The notes beneath the pieces are model-generated. The model was not told the DNA's origin. It made no database searches and saw nothing but the letters and a program-made list of their open reading frames with translations. A stretch of 64,000 nt of DNA from Heterobasidion occidentale (Eukaryota; Basidiomycota; Agaricomycetes; Russulales; Bondarzewiaceae), in the NCBI GenBank assembly GCA_039111635.1, contig JBCAQO010000010.1, positions 2,294,001 through 2,358,000 on the forward strand, read 5' to 3'. Below are positions 33,801-45,677 of this stretch, in pieces (the first letter of the stretch is position 1; each line of letters begins with the position of its first letter). Position numbers and translations under genes: made by a program.

Positions 33801-34816
33801 TCAGGTCTACTACTATGCGCGGCAGGTCGCGCGATTTGGAGGGGAATGTATATCGCTGAATTGAGGCTCGGCGAGTGGAGCTCAGTTCGACACGGACTCC
33901 GTTCGACTGTTGTATATCCAGCTAATCAGGGGCGAAGATGTATAAATGGATTGTGCCTGTACCAGATTGGTGGAAAAATATCCGGGCGAAGCAAAATCAT
34001 CGGGAGAGCCTACATATCAACGTGATCAAAGAGTATGGAGATTTCATAACATGTGTAGCTACCATCCGGCAAGACCTTGCGAAGAATTTTGCGATCAGCA
34101 ATAGACGTATTGCATAGCTCGAACGTTGCACAGTCCGGCAAGGGAAATATTTGAAGTTTGAGAGTGGGACAGCCTGTCAAAGACGGAGAGACAGGAACAC
34201 GCGCAAAGATAGATGATCAGGATAAAAGGGATTGAGATCGGTGGCACTGTGAAAAGGCTTGTGGGTCTACGACTCACACCGCCAGTCCCACTGTCATGGA
34301 GCTGAGAGAAACCAGTCACATGGAAAGATGCATTTCCATCGTATCCCGCGTGCTAATCAAAGAGTTAGCCGGGCGCAAGGGTAAAGTATATGTGGGGAGG
34401 GGAAGATAAACTACTGATGGACTATCACATACGTTTCCTGGAGAGTCTGTATCCATCCCAACTTTCACCATGCCATGCGGCAGCGTTGCGCCTAGAATAA
34501 CCATATCCACAAATACGAACGCGGCCATGATGTAATATTAGAGCAAGGAACACCGAGAATAGAAATGGTATTATGATAGATGTCGGAAGTAATATCGATA
34601 GGACGTACCGGGAAAGACGTGGCCTCCATTGACAGTACCGATGAAGAGGTTTACAAAGCTTGCAGGGTCAGCACTGCCAGAGAGAGTGGGTGCAATGCCT
34701 TGACGTGAAGCGACCCCGTTCGTGTTTCTGTTCGCATGGACGCCTCCGGTTGACAGAAATAGACTGAGAAAAAACGCGAGAAAGACGTGGCTCGCAGAAA
34801 AGCTGCGAAAATGCAT
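30844..34816 (-). CDS. GH92 alpha-1,2-mannosidase
   Basis: Minus-strand gene of about 20 short exons, from ATG 34816 (MHFRSFSASHVFLAFFLSLF, a signal peptide) to the stop at 30844. Spliced segments follow the GH92 family in order: FVNLFIGTVNGGHVFPG–ATLPHGMVKVGMDTDSPGN–HAGYDGN, GFSQLHDSGTGG, FNYTDPRHCSG, DPILGEF, QGRQVDAW, GYFDVTDEPGQQ and NGLPGNDDSGAM. The last two are the Ca2+-dependent catalytic region. Family members trim alpha-1,2-mannose from N-glycans or external mannans, so a secreted role is likely. NDDSGAM is completed by a 6-nt micro-exon (31321–31326). One T appears missing in the run at 32957–32963 (YYDFFYCN). Otherwise splice phases fit where I checked. Confidence 0.85.
31321..31326 (-). 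other. 6-nt micro-exon of the GH92 gene
   Basis: On the minus strand, GATG|GTGAGT...GAAG|ATTCTG|GTAGGC...CGCAG|GTGCAATG. The introns are 50 bp (31327–31376) and 52 bp (31269–31320). Inclusion gives N-D-D-S-G-A-M, the conserved GH92 motif. Skipping it would drop D-S without changing frame. Confidence 0.75.
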
Positions 34817-36212
34817 CGCTCACGATGGGAAGACTCGCTAGAGGGGCGCGTCGAAGAGACACAGCGACGGCAGAGGCGGAGAATATGTATGCAGACAAAA
34901 AGAAGAACTGCCATGCGCCAGAGAACAGAAGCAAAGCGCGCGTGACTGGCCTGATGACGAGCCTGTCGCGTACGCGGAATGAGACGTGGTGGATCATGTG
35001 AGGAAGTCGAGTTGATCACCTGATGAGGCGACATTTGCCAGTCATTTGCCCTAGCCGGTTAGGCGTTTACAAGCTTACCTTGACGACATACACGTCAATA
35101 GCCACAACATACAACCAGTCATGATGAGTTCAAAAGACGAGGGAGGAGAAGTACTGGGCGGCAAGCACGTGAGAGTTCAGGTCTGGAGAAGATATGCAAA
35201 TGCCGGCACCAGCCCAACTGTCAATTGTGTCCAGGCCGTCAATTGTCAAGCGCAGTATGAATGAGAATGTGTAAACCGAGATCATCGAAGGCCACAGATA
35301 TAGCTTTATAGAAATCAGAGCGGCGTCCATCGGCGTCTGCGCGGGCATAGTTTATATGATACTGTAGATTAGAAGCTGGAGGGACCCTGCAAGATCCTGT
35401 GCTCTGACTGATTCGAACGATGTGAAAAAAAGGAACGGATGCAGTCGATAGTTTGCCGTTCGTGAGGTTGACTTTCCCCTGTAAGTAGAGCATGCTGCAA
35501 GGTACCTTGAAGACGTCCATTGAGGTGGGCAGAGTTGTGGTGTTCGTGAGAGTCTGTTTGTGTTTGTTTCTCACGGATCTCCCTCATCTTCTCCTTGCAC
35601 CATCAGTCTACGGCCCGTATCGCAATTCACCTCGTTCTTAGTCTCCGTAACCCAACGCTTACCGATATCTCGGTAGGGATGGATAGATTTGAACTTAATG
35701 AGAGCATCTAGGGTTTACAACGCCTAGAGAGATATTCTGACAGACCCCTACTTCGGCGAAGCTTCTTTGAGGCTCGATAGATGACACAGGAATGCTATGA
35801 GCCGCCCGCGAAATAGAGTCTACCATTCCCTGAATTGGTGTTATGAGACTTTTACGGAAAGAACTTCGCAGAGGATCGCTCGATCCTGCCTTGTGGTAAC
35901 AACAATACCCCATGGGGCCCCACAATCGGGTCTTGTATCACCTGCACAATGCTCGGTACAGTGCGCATATCTCTTTCCCGAGTGTTGGCGTGCGTGTTTC
36001 AGGCCTGTATTGATGTCTTGTTCGGATTCAGGCGCCAGGCACATCCCCAAACAGATTGGAAGAACCGCTATGGCAAGGCTATTACACCCATTTCCCTCCA
36101 CATGATCTCACCCTCCACGGCGGTCAGATCCACTAGCACGACTATAAGGCAGGCTTAATGCCGCTCGACTCGTGTCTCGCCCTCCTCCTCCTTCCCCGAG
36201 AACCACGCCAAC
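34817..36212. other. intergenic region between divergent GH92 and MFS genes
   Basis: About 1.4 kb. A minus-strand frame around 35587–35239 could be a small spliced gene but resembles nothing I know. Otherwise this holds two divergent promoters. Confidence 0.4.
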
Positions 36213-38546
36213 ATGACATCCTCGTCCTCCATCGAGAAGAACGACATCACCGTTGTTGAGGACCCTTCGCAGAAACGCGAGGACAGCGACCGGGTTTCTG
36301 TCCTCGACTTTGGAGGCGACACATCCCTGCCTCCTCCCCCAAACTTGAGCCCTGAGGAAGAGAAACGGCTTTTCAGGAAGATAGATCTCAGATTGATGCC
36401 CATCTTATCCTTGATGTATCTGCTAAGTTTCTTGGATCGGGGTGCGTTGGTTCTCGTTTTGAATGGTACTGAAGCTTAATGTAAGCTTTCCCTTGAATGT
36501 AGGAAATATTGGTACGTCGACGAGCCATTTCGGTCTTGCAGCGCACGAGGTTGAGACGGATATGGGCAGGCAATGCGCGTCTACAGGGACTCGAGAAACA
36601 GCTTCATCTCGTTGGCAATCAGTACAACATCGCTCTCGTACGTCCTCATTGCGTTCACGCCATGCGTATCCTGAGACCTAACAGCAGCTTAGACAATGTA
36701 TTTTGTCGTACGCAAACTGATATGAAATTGATCATGCCACGAGTCCTGACCCCTCCTTATTATAGCCGTATTGCCTCTTCGAATGTCCAGCCAAGTAAGT
36801 TTATTTCTACGCGTCGTTAGTGCCGTCTAATCCAACCTTTGGCAGTCTCGTCCTCAAGAAGTTTCGCCCGTCACGGTGGCTTCCAGGTATCACGATTGTC
36901 TGGGGAATAGTAATGACCCTCATGGGTCTCGTCAAGACGTTTGTCATCCTCTTGTTATGTTTTACCTTGTGGTTTACCTTGAATCTTCTCAGGTACCCAC
37001 AGCTTGTTGCGTCCGAGTATGTTTAGGGGTCGCTGAAGCTGGCCTTTTCCCGGGCGTAGTATATTAGTATGTCCATCCAATCTAGTTATATGACTCGAAT
37101 TGAATGGTTTTGATTGTTGACTTAGCTTAACACTGTGGTATCCCCGTGCAATGCTTCAATTTCGAGTCGGCATCTTCTTTGGCGCTGCATCCCTTGCAGG
37201 TGCCTTTTCGGGGTTGCTCGCATTCGCAATTTCGTTCATGAGCGGCACTGCAGGTCTGTTGGGTTGGTCGTGGATCTTTGTGAGCATTAAAGCCCAGTTT
37301 TGGATACAGTTGGTGACCGAGTTTGCGCCTTCGTAGATATTGGAGGGCATCGCAACTGTTCTGGTCGGAATCCTAGCTCTCTTTGTGCTTGTCGACTTCC
37401 CCGCGACGGCTGGCTTTCTCACTCCCGAAGAGAGGTCGTACATTGTATGGAGGAAAAGTAAGTCTACCTTGCTTTCATTCATCATTTTTACGTGAGGACT
37501 AGACTAATTGATGGTGACGCTTGATTTCATGTAGAGTTCGACAATTCCTCAGTCGGCGAGGAGGAACGTTTCGCGATGCGCCATCTGTTGTCTGCTCTGG
37601 CCGACTGGCAAGTATGGCTGCACATACTGGTCTATATGTCTATCATCGGTCCGCGTGCGTACCTTTGCTTATATCCAAAATTTAACACAACCTTACCCAT
37701 CTTGTGATCTCTAGTCTACGGAATCTCGCTGTTCCTTCCGTATGCAGCTTATATAGTTCTGAAAGACATCTGAAATATGATTCGTGTATAGGACGATCAT
37801 CAGCAATTTTGGATTCACCACTGCAATCAGTCAACTCTTGACTGTGCCTCCGTATATCTTTGCGAGTGAGTCGTTTTTACTTTATGACCATATTTACTTG
37901 CTAATAACGTGGTGATTGAAACATTTGCAGCGATCGTCCTCATCATATTCGCCATCTGGTCAGATTCGATTCAGAAGCGTTCGCCGTTCATCCTCACCGG
38001 GCTCTGTATGCTCCTTGTCGGCTTTGCAATCAACATCTCCGATACCGCGCCGGGCGTAAGTACTTTGGCACCTTCTTTTGCGTTGCTGGTGCCTACGCGA
38101 GCTTCCCGGGTGTTGTCAGCTGGTTTGTCTACATTATCTGCACTCGGGAATAGATGACTGACGATGTGTATAGGCTCGGAAATAACCTTGCCGGTCAGTA
38201 CAAGCGCGGAGTTGGCATGGCCCTGCATATTGGTATCGGCAACTTCAGCGGTGCAATCGCCTCAAATGTCTTCCGATCCCAAGATGCGCCACGCTTCATC
38301 ATCGGTCGTACGTTTATCATCTCTTGCTGCCGCTTCCTCTATTGATAGTTTGCTTTGACATTATATAGACGGCATCATGCTGATGTTTGTCGGCATTGGC
38401 TTCGTATCGGTGCCCATCGTGGTCCTGCTCTACATCCGTATTAATCGGGAACGAGACAGGGTCTTGGCGGAGGGCGGTGTTAAGTATACAGACAAGCAGT
38501 TAAGAGAACTAGGTGACCGTGCTCCTGATTTCAGATACATTCTGTG
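36213..38546 (+). CDS. MFS transporter, anion:cation symporter (allantoate/nicotinate-like) family
   Basis: A multi-exon gene. A charged cytosolic N-terminus (residues 1–60) precedes about 12 membrane spans. Family landmarks are DLRLMPILSLMYLLSFLDRGNIGNARLQG, YFVPYCLFECPANLVLKK, RVCLGVAEAGLFPGVVYYL, LTPEERSYIVWRKK, WLGNNLAGQYKRGVGMALHIG and SNVFRSQDAPRFIIGH. These mark the ACS (Dal5/Tna1) group, which imports organic anions such as allantoate, nicotinate or pantothenate with protons at the plasma membrane. The substrate cannot be assigned. N-I-G of the motif sits on a 9-nt micro-exon (36503–36511). One base appears missing at 37010–37011 (VA|VRVCLG) and one at about 38056 (PGV|KYFGTFF). Confidence 0.82.
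36503..36511 (+). other. 9-nt micro-exon of the MFS gene
   Basis: The sequence TGTAG|GAAATATTG|GTACGT lies between a 61-bp intron (36442–36502) and a second intron ending GGGCAG. It supplies G-N-I-G in DRGNIGNAR, a conserved ACS-family motif, with phase 1 on both sides. Confidence 0.75.
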
Positions 38547-38864
38547 AGAAACAAAGGATGAACGGTCCTTTGAGCGAGAGCATGTGTATCGTATGTACTA
38601 CGAAGTATATGATAAACTGATTCACGATGGCCTTCAGTTGCACATTTGAGGTAGATAAGAGTCCCAAGCGCAGGCAATTTCGCTCCCTGTTGTGACAATG
38701 GGCCATCTTCCAAGCACCATTGGGATTGGAACAGTCCCACAAGGTACATACTTAAAGCTCGAACCAGCGTTTCCGAATTGCTGTCATCAGTAATGCCAAC
38801 GGTACATAAACTATTTGCACTAATAGATGTGCAGAGATCGCGTGCTTCTAAAACAACAGAGCTT
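38547..38864. other. short convergent intergenic region
   Basis: The 3' flanks of the MFS and hydratase genes. Nothing else was seen. Confidence 0.5.
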
Positions 38865-40379
38865 TCACAGCTTGCTCTTCTCTGTCTTCTTGATATACGC
38901 CAACCCGCTTCCGACAGCCACCTGCATGATCACCCGGATTCATGAGCTGTTGATGGCAAACACAATAGAATTCGACAGACCTTTCCTGATGTCGTATTCT
39001 TCGTCTCAAATGCCACTTCCGTCGTCCCATCGGGACCCGCGCCCAATTCCCAAATCGATGTCTCAAGTGCATCGCCGGGCTTGACAGGCGATGTGAATCT
39101 CACGCCGAAGTACTTGAGTGCATTTGGGTCGTTATTCCCGACCGCAGAGACGACAGCGCGAGCCGCGAATCCGTACGTAGAGAGTCCGTGCAAGATGACG
39201 CCGCCGAAACCAGCAGCTTCGCCAATGCGGGGATCTAGCAACAAGAAAAATGAGGAATTACCCCCTCAAATGTGTGATGCAAGTGCGAACCGATGTGCAA
39301 AGGATTGTAGTCGCCACTGAGACGGTAAATGAGTGCTTGCTCAGGTGTTGTGTGGTCTTGCACGACCCAGTCGGGCTTGCGGTCCTTTGGAATAGGCTTG
39401 GCTTTGGGAGGCGCCGCGATTGATTTAGCAAAGCGTTGACCGATGATCTTAGCTCCAGATTGAAAGAAGAGGACTAGCGTTTGGCGATTCAAAATAATTG
39501 TTTCTAAGGAAGATGGGTGAACCTACGAAAAGCTTAGCATAAGGTGTTCCATGAGGGTCAACGAGAGTAATCTCGTTTTCCATGATCACACCCGACTCTG
39601 CGAAATAAAATCAGATGCTACGGTTGGAGGGTATATGCAAAATGCATTGCTTACTGTTCTCCTGAATTGAAGACAAGCGCTTCTTCATCTTCCAGCCCGG
39701 GCCAGAAACAAGCGGCAAAGGCTTCAGAATTTCGATTGTCTGCGTTGCGTGAATCTAACAAAACCAAGCGGTCAATTGAACCATCGAATTTACAATCCTA
39801 CAGAATCGTTTCACGAAGTTGAACAAGATCAGACATACAATACGGTTTGGGTCAAACTTTGGGAGGCCCGGAACGGGGCGAGAGGAGCTCACTCGATCGG
39901 AGAATAAATTGATATCCTGATCATCGCCTAACCCACAAAGTCATTTATATATGTTTCAGTCCCAGGTGCGACATGTATTCCACCTACGCACCTTTCAAAA
40001 AGAAGGTAGCTGGGAATGTGGGAAATACAGAGAAAGATTTGTCTTATTTTCACTTGAGCAAAGCTGCCAAATAGTAGTCGGATAACTCTGATTGACATAC
40101 CCAGCTCTGACGAGTGAATATGTCAGACTCAAAGCGGCATTAGATTAGCACTTCAGCCAATGCAACGCACCATAGACAGTATTGTAATCTGATTTCTTTG
40201 CACCAATTCCTATAGCATACACCAGAACGTCGCGCTTGTTCCAACCAACCTATGTCATGACGTGCTTCTTGTCAGGTCTACGCTGTCAAGTCAGCGAGAC
40301 ATGGACACGAGATACGTACAACCTGGTCGTCGTACTCGAAACCAATAGCCTTCTCGAGCGCTTGAGCTGTGCTCGACAT
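38865..40379 (-). CDS. peroxisomal enoyl-CoA hydratase 2 (MaoC type, double hot-dog)
   Basis: Minus-strand multi-exon gene from ATG 40379 ([19 protein letters not shown]) to TGA 38865. The N-terminal hot-dog ([37 protein letters not shown]) and C-terminal hot-dog ([17 protein letters not shown], the hydratase 2 catalytic Asp/His motif, then ILHGLSTYG) match the hydratase half of fungal Fox2/MFE-2. The protein ends K-S-K-L, a PTS1 peroxisomal signal. It would hydrate 2-trans-enoyl-CoA to (R)-3-hydroxyacyl-CoA in beta-oxidation. No dehydrogenase domain precedes it, so it is a stand-alone hydratase. E-L-G is encoded by a 6-nt micro-exon (40101–40106). Where checked, the frame is intact. Confidence 0.85.
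40101..40106 (-). other. 6-nt micro-exon of the hydratase gene
   Basis: On the minus strand, TATG|GTGCG...GTCAG|AGCTGG|GTATGT...ATAAG|ACAAATC. The introns are 64 bp (40107–40170) and 58 bp (40043–40100). It encodes E-L-(G) of Y-E-L-G-D-K in the first hot-dog domain. Splice phases fit on both sides. Confidence 0.75.
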
Positions 40380-40857
40380 CTGGAAAGTTAGATTCTTGGA
40401 TGAAAATTGGCTCGCAAAAAGAGGAAGTCGAGGTGACAGTGGAAACTAGCCAACTTGCGTGCGGGGTATTTAGGCGGGGCCCCGGATTACCGGCTAAGAA
40501 GTTTCCGAAAACCGGTAGTGCGCGTAACGCCGGACTGGGCCAGCCCGGGCGGCCCCCAGCCTCGCCTTCGCTTCGTTCACTTGACGCACGCATCTGGTAC
40601 GCACTAAATCTATCATTTAGTCACTCATCTCTCTCATGTGTCCTCGTTACAGGCCATTGAACCAGACAGTTTCCATTGCCTCGCTGTTGGAGGGTAGTTG
40701 ACGAAGAACTCAGTACCCCAGCTACGACGTGGCATGAGTAGACAGATCACACAGTGAGTAACGGTGTATCGATTATTCTCTCAAGATTCAATCCACTCCT
40801 TCCAAAGTTGAGCACTTAGGTCACGAACTGCTCTCGTCTTGCACGCTCTACGCATAC
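40380..40857. other. intergenic region with GC-rich patch
   Basis: Divergent promoters of the hydratase and BTB genes. A GC-rich stretch at about 40475–40580 (gggccccgg, gcccgggcggccccc) stands out from its surroundings. No gene was seen. Confidence 0.4.
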
Positions 40858-41817
40858 ATGCCAGACCCTTCCTGGATTCCTTGGGCAGGCCATCCCTTTG
40901 ACTATTGGGTTGGGACGAATGATCCCGACCAACCAGTCCGTCCTTGCGATGACCTTGGCGACATCATACTTCGTGCTTCCGACAGCCTTGACTTTGTAGT
41001 CCATCAAACCATCCTATCCAGAGCATCTCCGTTCTTCAAGAACATGTTTTCCTCGAACTTGACTGACTCGAGTTTGGACTTGCAACGCCTTGATCTTCCG
41101 TAATTGTCATGGCCGAGAACCAACATACCTTGGATATGTTTCTCAGATTGCTGTACCCAATGGCCCAGCAGACCATCGATGGTATCACAGATGTCACGAC
41201 AGTCTTGCAGGTGCTCGACAAGTATGAAATCGACAGTCTTCCTGCAGCTCTGGAAGCCCCCCTTGTGCGTATCGCGGAAGAGAAGCCGGATTTTGTTTGC
41301 ACGGTCGCCTGCTATTTCAAAGTACCGAAACTCGCGAATGCCGCAGCAACTACTACTGCAGCACCCTGTTGTATCCATCTCCTCTCTTTCCACTGGATTC
41401 GTCGAAAACTATGAGGTATCGTCTGCCGTGCGGCAAAGTCTTTTCAAATATCGCGCACATTGTACCCTGACGGCCATCGAGCTCTTGGAAGACTACAAGC
41501 CCTATTGTGCCAGCTTTAAGCAGGGATTTTTGGGTTCTTACTACGTCGCGGCATGCAATTGTGTTCCCGAAGGTCATTCTCGATATCGTAACGACTCACG
41601 GTACTCCGTCATATGGGTTCTGGACTATTTGGAACGTTGTCGAATTGCATTGGAACAGACACCCTACTGGAAGGTAGTCCTGGACCCGAACATCATCATT
41701 CCGTCCGTGATAAAGGCGATGAACTGCAAGGTGTGCAAGCAAAATGCCGAGACAATGGGCCAGCTCAGCCAAGACCTTGCTGAGAAGATCCAATCCTCGA
41801 TCGCTCGGGTACGCTGA
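40858..41817 (+). pseudogene. BTB/POZ domain protein, frame disrupted
   Basis: The start MPDPSWIPWAGHPFDY is followed by a BTB core: GDIILRASDSLDFVVHQTILSRASPFFKNMFSS, then LDMFLRLLYPMA, VLQVLDKYEIDSLPAAL and ACYFKVPKLANAAA. A C-terminal Cys-containing region ends NCKVCKQNAETMGQL. Basidiomycetes have many such BTB proteins, possibly Cul3 adaptors. Two frame changes occur: TAA at 41102 would be bypassed if one G were restored (DLP|VIVMAE), and a second shift lies near 41345–41360. Either the gene is a pseudogene or the consensus has indel errors. Confidence 0.65.
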
Positions 41818-42302
41818 CGACTCATCGGTGTTCTATGAGACTAAATGCATTTTATAGATACCGTTGCCTTTCGACGAGTCTACATTCAAGTAGGACTGAG
41901 ACCGGCCATTCGTTATTTCGCGTTCGACTTGCGACGTTACCTATGGATAATTTTTGCTCTGAGGTCAGCATCTCCTCCCCATTCCACGGTGCTCTATAGA
42001 ATAGACTGATCGGCCCTACATGACTTCCGGCATCCATATCTAGTCGAACTTATTTATTCAGCTACTCCAGTTTGTATGTTTCGTACGTGTACTGATAGTG
42101 TCACTTCAACATAGCGGTATAATCGAATGGTGGAATCCTTCTACAATTCACAATTCTTCCTTTCGGAACATCGCGGCCTACATACTACAACTGCCGTCAT
42201 AAAACACAGAGAGGTGAGAAGAAGAAAACAGACAGTTTGGGCTATCGAGGTATTCTAAGGGCTTTAACACAGCTACAGGTTCAGAACGGGAAACAAACAC
42301 AA
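41818..42302. other. intergenic region
   Basis: Convergent 3' flanks of the BTB and hexokinase genes. Nothing was recognised. Confidence 0.5.
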
Positions 42303-44901
42303 TTAGACATGTAAATACTGTCCCTTGTCTTTTCTGATCTTTGTCATTGCTGCAGGAAGAGGGTCAGATGAGAAGCAGCGTGGAGACGGAATGCAACCAG
42401 ATCGCACCTGCAATGATGGCACTTCCTACACCGCTACCATCCTCAGCGTGGTGCGTGATGATGTTCCTGATACGACCAGCGATCAACGCGATTGTACGAA
42501 CTGAACCATTTTGTGCACTCTGCTCACCGTCCTTTATCTCCAAAGATATCCTGCAACCCCTCGTGGACCCGATCCGCGAAGCCAGGGTATTTCTAGGCCA
42601 TGATGTCAGCATAACAAGAGTAAAACACGAACGTTAAGTACTGCTCACGTTGTACAACGAGCCATCGGCACCGACTGAGCAGCCTTCTTCCAAGTATCCC
42701 ATTTTGCTCACGATAGCTGCGATACCACAAGCGCTTAGCCGTGCCGCACGGCGCCCGACCAGCTTTGCCAAAGCACGGAAGAACTGGCGCTCAGCAAGCG
42801 TTGTCTCGAGGGCGAAGAAGTGCGAGAAGATCCCGATGATCATGAGGAGCTCCTCCGTCGGGTCACTACAGATTCCTGAGTAAGACGAGACTGTTTCGGA
42901 TGAGAAAGAGGGAGGATCTCCCACCTTTCCATTAGCGAGAGGAACGCAGTGTCCAAGGCATAGGGTATCTCAATTTTGTATGTGTTTTGGCCAAGGAAAA
43001 GAACACCGTCATCGATGAGCTCGCAGATGACAAGACGCAGGATCTCGCCAAGGTAACGACCTGAGATCAATTTCTGCAGAATAAAACAGATACAGTAGCA
43101 TTTCAAGATAGGGAAAGAACAATCAACGTACCTCAAAGGCCTGCTCACCCGGCTTGTTCGAGCTCTCGTCGATAGTCAAATCATACTTTGTCCTTGGCAG
43201 GTGCTCGTGTTCGAACGAATCGAACGCGCCCTGCAGTCAATCATTGATGAAGACTTTAGATTTCCAAGGTGAGTAACAAGAGGTAGAGACAGACCCATTC
43301 ACAATTGATTGCCATCTCATCATTGTCGTCACATCCAAGATTCTTGATTTTAGGGATGCTGCCAATACGCTCCATATAGGCCGCGTTACATCCAGTTCCG
43401 AAGATCACGGCGATCTTCGTGCGCGGGTTGACGTAGTGCGAGGCGATGAGCGTGCCGGTCGTATCGTTGATGAGAGCGGTCAACTCTACAGGAACGTCCT
43501 TGAAAGATTGCCATTTGATGAGTCCAGGTACGAAGAAGGAACGAGAAGTTCTTACATGCTTCTCTAGACTTCTCTTGAACATCTCTGCAACATCGTGGCC
43601 TTCCGTATCGGCAGCTCCGAAGCCTTTGGTCCAACGAATAAGAACACCTTGGTCGATGCGTTCCTGACTATTGGTTATAGGAAGATCCGTTAGTAAAGTG
43701 CGCAGGCATCAAAGGACGTTTATAACGATCAATAGGCAGATACTTACGTGCACGGATACGAGAACTAGAAAAGGCAAACGCCTGAGTTATTAGCTGACTT
43801 GCCATAAGGAATTTTACAAAAATAAAGGGTTGATATAGGCCGGCGTAAATGTGAAAGAAATGGAGTAGTATATTGATACAATTGCCGAAGCTCACCGTAA
43901 ATCCAAGAGGCAGATGCTCTCCCTCTTTGATGGTCCCCTCGTCCAAATTGGTTGTGACAAACGTCTTCAGGCATTCCGCACAAAAATCGAAAAGCTTTTG
44001 TCCGTCTTCTTGTTTCTGCTCCTCGGTAAGACGGTATTTTGACTGCGTAATCTCGAATTTTCCCTCGCCCTGGAGAGTGACAAGACAGACACGGAGGTTC
44101 GTTCCGCCTGCAATGTCCGTGTAAATCGCTTCTCGATCCACATTTGTGAGAAAATGACTTGCCGAGGTCAAGAGCAAGGTAATCTCCGGTTTCCTTTCCA
44201 GTGGGCCAGCCGAAGACAAAGGTTGGGATCATGGGCTGAGGTAGTGTTTCAATTAGCGAACACGATAGAGATATGATCGACGGAATGGATCCCGAGTTGA
44301 ATGACATGTCAAACGGAAACCTATGCATTGAAGCTCAAAGCTCAAAGTTACGTCGAAATGGACCAGCACGAGTGTCTTGCTAGACAGCCTACACACACTG
44401 TGCGAGCAAAACATATCGATCATAATTGAGAGCGGCGATAGTCATACTCTGAGATCCGCGATACATTTCGGGAGAAGAAGGTCGGAAGTGACCGCGGGAT
44501 ATCTCCGAAGCCAGCTGTAGCAAAGTCAAGGATGAGGGCAACACTCACGACGGTCTGACCCGGTTTCTCCAGGCCAATTTCCAAGGTGTCCTTGAACGCC
44601 TCAACAATCATCCGCATCCTCTGCGGGGTGAGAGTGAACCTGTGCGAGTGCAGATGGTCATGATCAGTTGAGACCTACTTGTAGAATAGCGAATACATAC
44701 AAGCTCTCGTATTTGCGAAGGTGATCCGCCATAGTCCTTTAACATGTCTATCAGCTCAGAGGGATAGCAACGAGATTGGACACGCGCGTACTTCTTGGTC
44801 GCATGAGGGAGATCCTCCTCATCCTGAGTCCTGGTATGGATCGCCAGTACCTGCCCAGTGGGCAAGGTGACGCTGCCACTTCCTCTGCGAGACGCTGGCA
44901 T
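42303..44901 (-). CDS. hexokinase
   Basis: Minus-strand multi-exon gene from ATG 44901 (MPASRRGSGSVTLP) to TAA 42303. It shows PTFVFGWPTGKETGDYLALDLGGTNLRV (phosphate 1/ATP), a LGFT–FSYPC segment with the glucose loop, LIRWTKGF, ALINDTTGTLIASHY (catalytic Asp), IFGTGCNAAYME, SGRYLGEILR, VGADGSLYNKYPGF and EDGSGVGSAIIAAMTK (adenosine site). It phosphorylates glucose, fructose or mannose with ATP in the cytosol. Every junction I followed is in frame. The intron inside DLG|GTN (44108–44162) uses a GC donor (GCAAGT). It shares a 201-bp upstream region with the mitochondrial ribosomal protein gene. Confidence 0.9.
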
Positions 44902-45102
44902 TGCAACGGTTGAGATGATATACAGGGGAGATGATGTTAAGGAGAGAGGGGACTCGAAGGCTCCTCAGAGTCGACGGGAGACTTGCTCCAAGTGCCGGCG
45001 GAGAGCAACAGTCGTGGGAATGTATTCCCAAATGCGTCATCTGCTCGAGTTGCGTTCTGCTGTCGCTTCACGCTCGTTCTTCTCAGTTTCTGCCGTCCGA
45101 CC
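44902..45102. promoter_or_regulatory. divergent promoter, hexokinase / uL14m
   Basis: Only 201 bp separate the ATGs of two divergently transcribed genes, so one short region must serve both. I see no clear TATA box or other known element. Confidence 0.6.
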
Positions 45103-45608
45103 ATGATTGGGCTCAAGGGCACCCTTAATGTATGCTTTTTCACTGCACTTTACGTCTGTTGCTGACACGTCTTTACGGCAGGTGATAGACAATTCAGGGG
45201 CCCTCCTCGTCGAGTGCGTTAACGTCCTCAAAAACAAAGTCAACAACGGCTGGGGCAGCGTTGGCGACGAGATCGTGTGTGTAGTCAAGCGTGCCCGTCC
45301 CGTATCTGCGAGTGCACAGCTTTCCTCTACCGCCCTCAAGGTACGGCGAGGCGACGTTCGACGTGCTGTCATCGTTCGTACCAGGAAACCCATTCGGCGT
45401 CCAGACGGGCGGTGGATACGCTTCGACGACAACGCTGCTGTTCTGTTAAACAACAAGCGGGAGATGCTGGGCACACGAATTGGTGGAGTCGTCAGTGCGG
45501 ACCTTCGTATGAAGGGCTGGGGCAAGATTGTCAGTATAGCACCTAAAGTGAGTATGCGTTCTTATATCCTGAACAGACAACATGCTCACGTTGAACAAGG
45601 TCGTTTAG
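45103..45608 (+). CDS. mitochondrial ribosomal protein uL14m (L14/L38)
   Basis: Three exons (45103–45129, 45182–45547, 45600–45608) give 132 residues. [75 protein letters not shown] and GTRIGGVV are the uL14 signature. The variant, with short insertions after KRARP, fits the mitochondrial form (yeast Mrpl38). It lies at the subunit interface of the mitoribosome. The last exon codes only V-V-stop. The frame is intact and the start is a clean ATG. No cleavable presequence is obvious, as in some relatives. Confidence 0.88.
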
Positions 45609-45677
45609 TTTGTTGTCGTAATCATGAAGCATAGACCCAATTCCCCCACTACACCTCTGGACCAATCGCATTATCTA

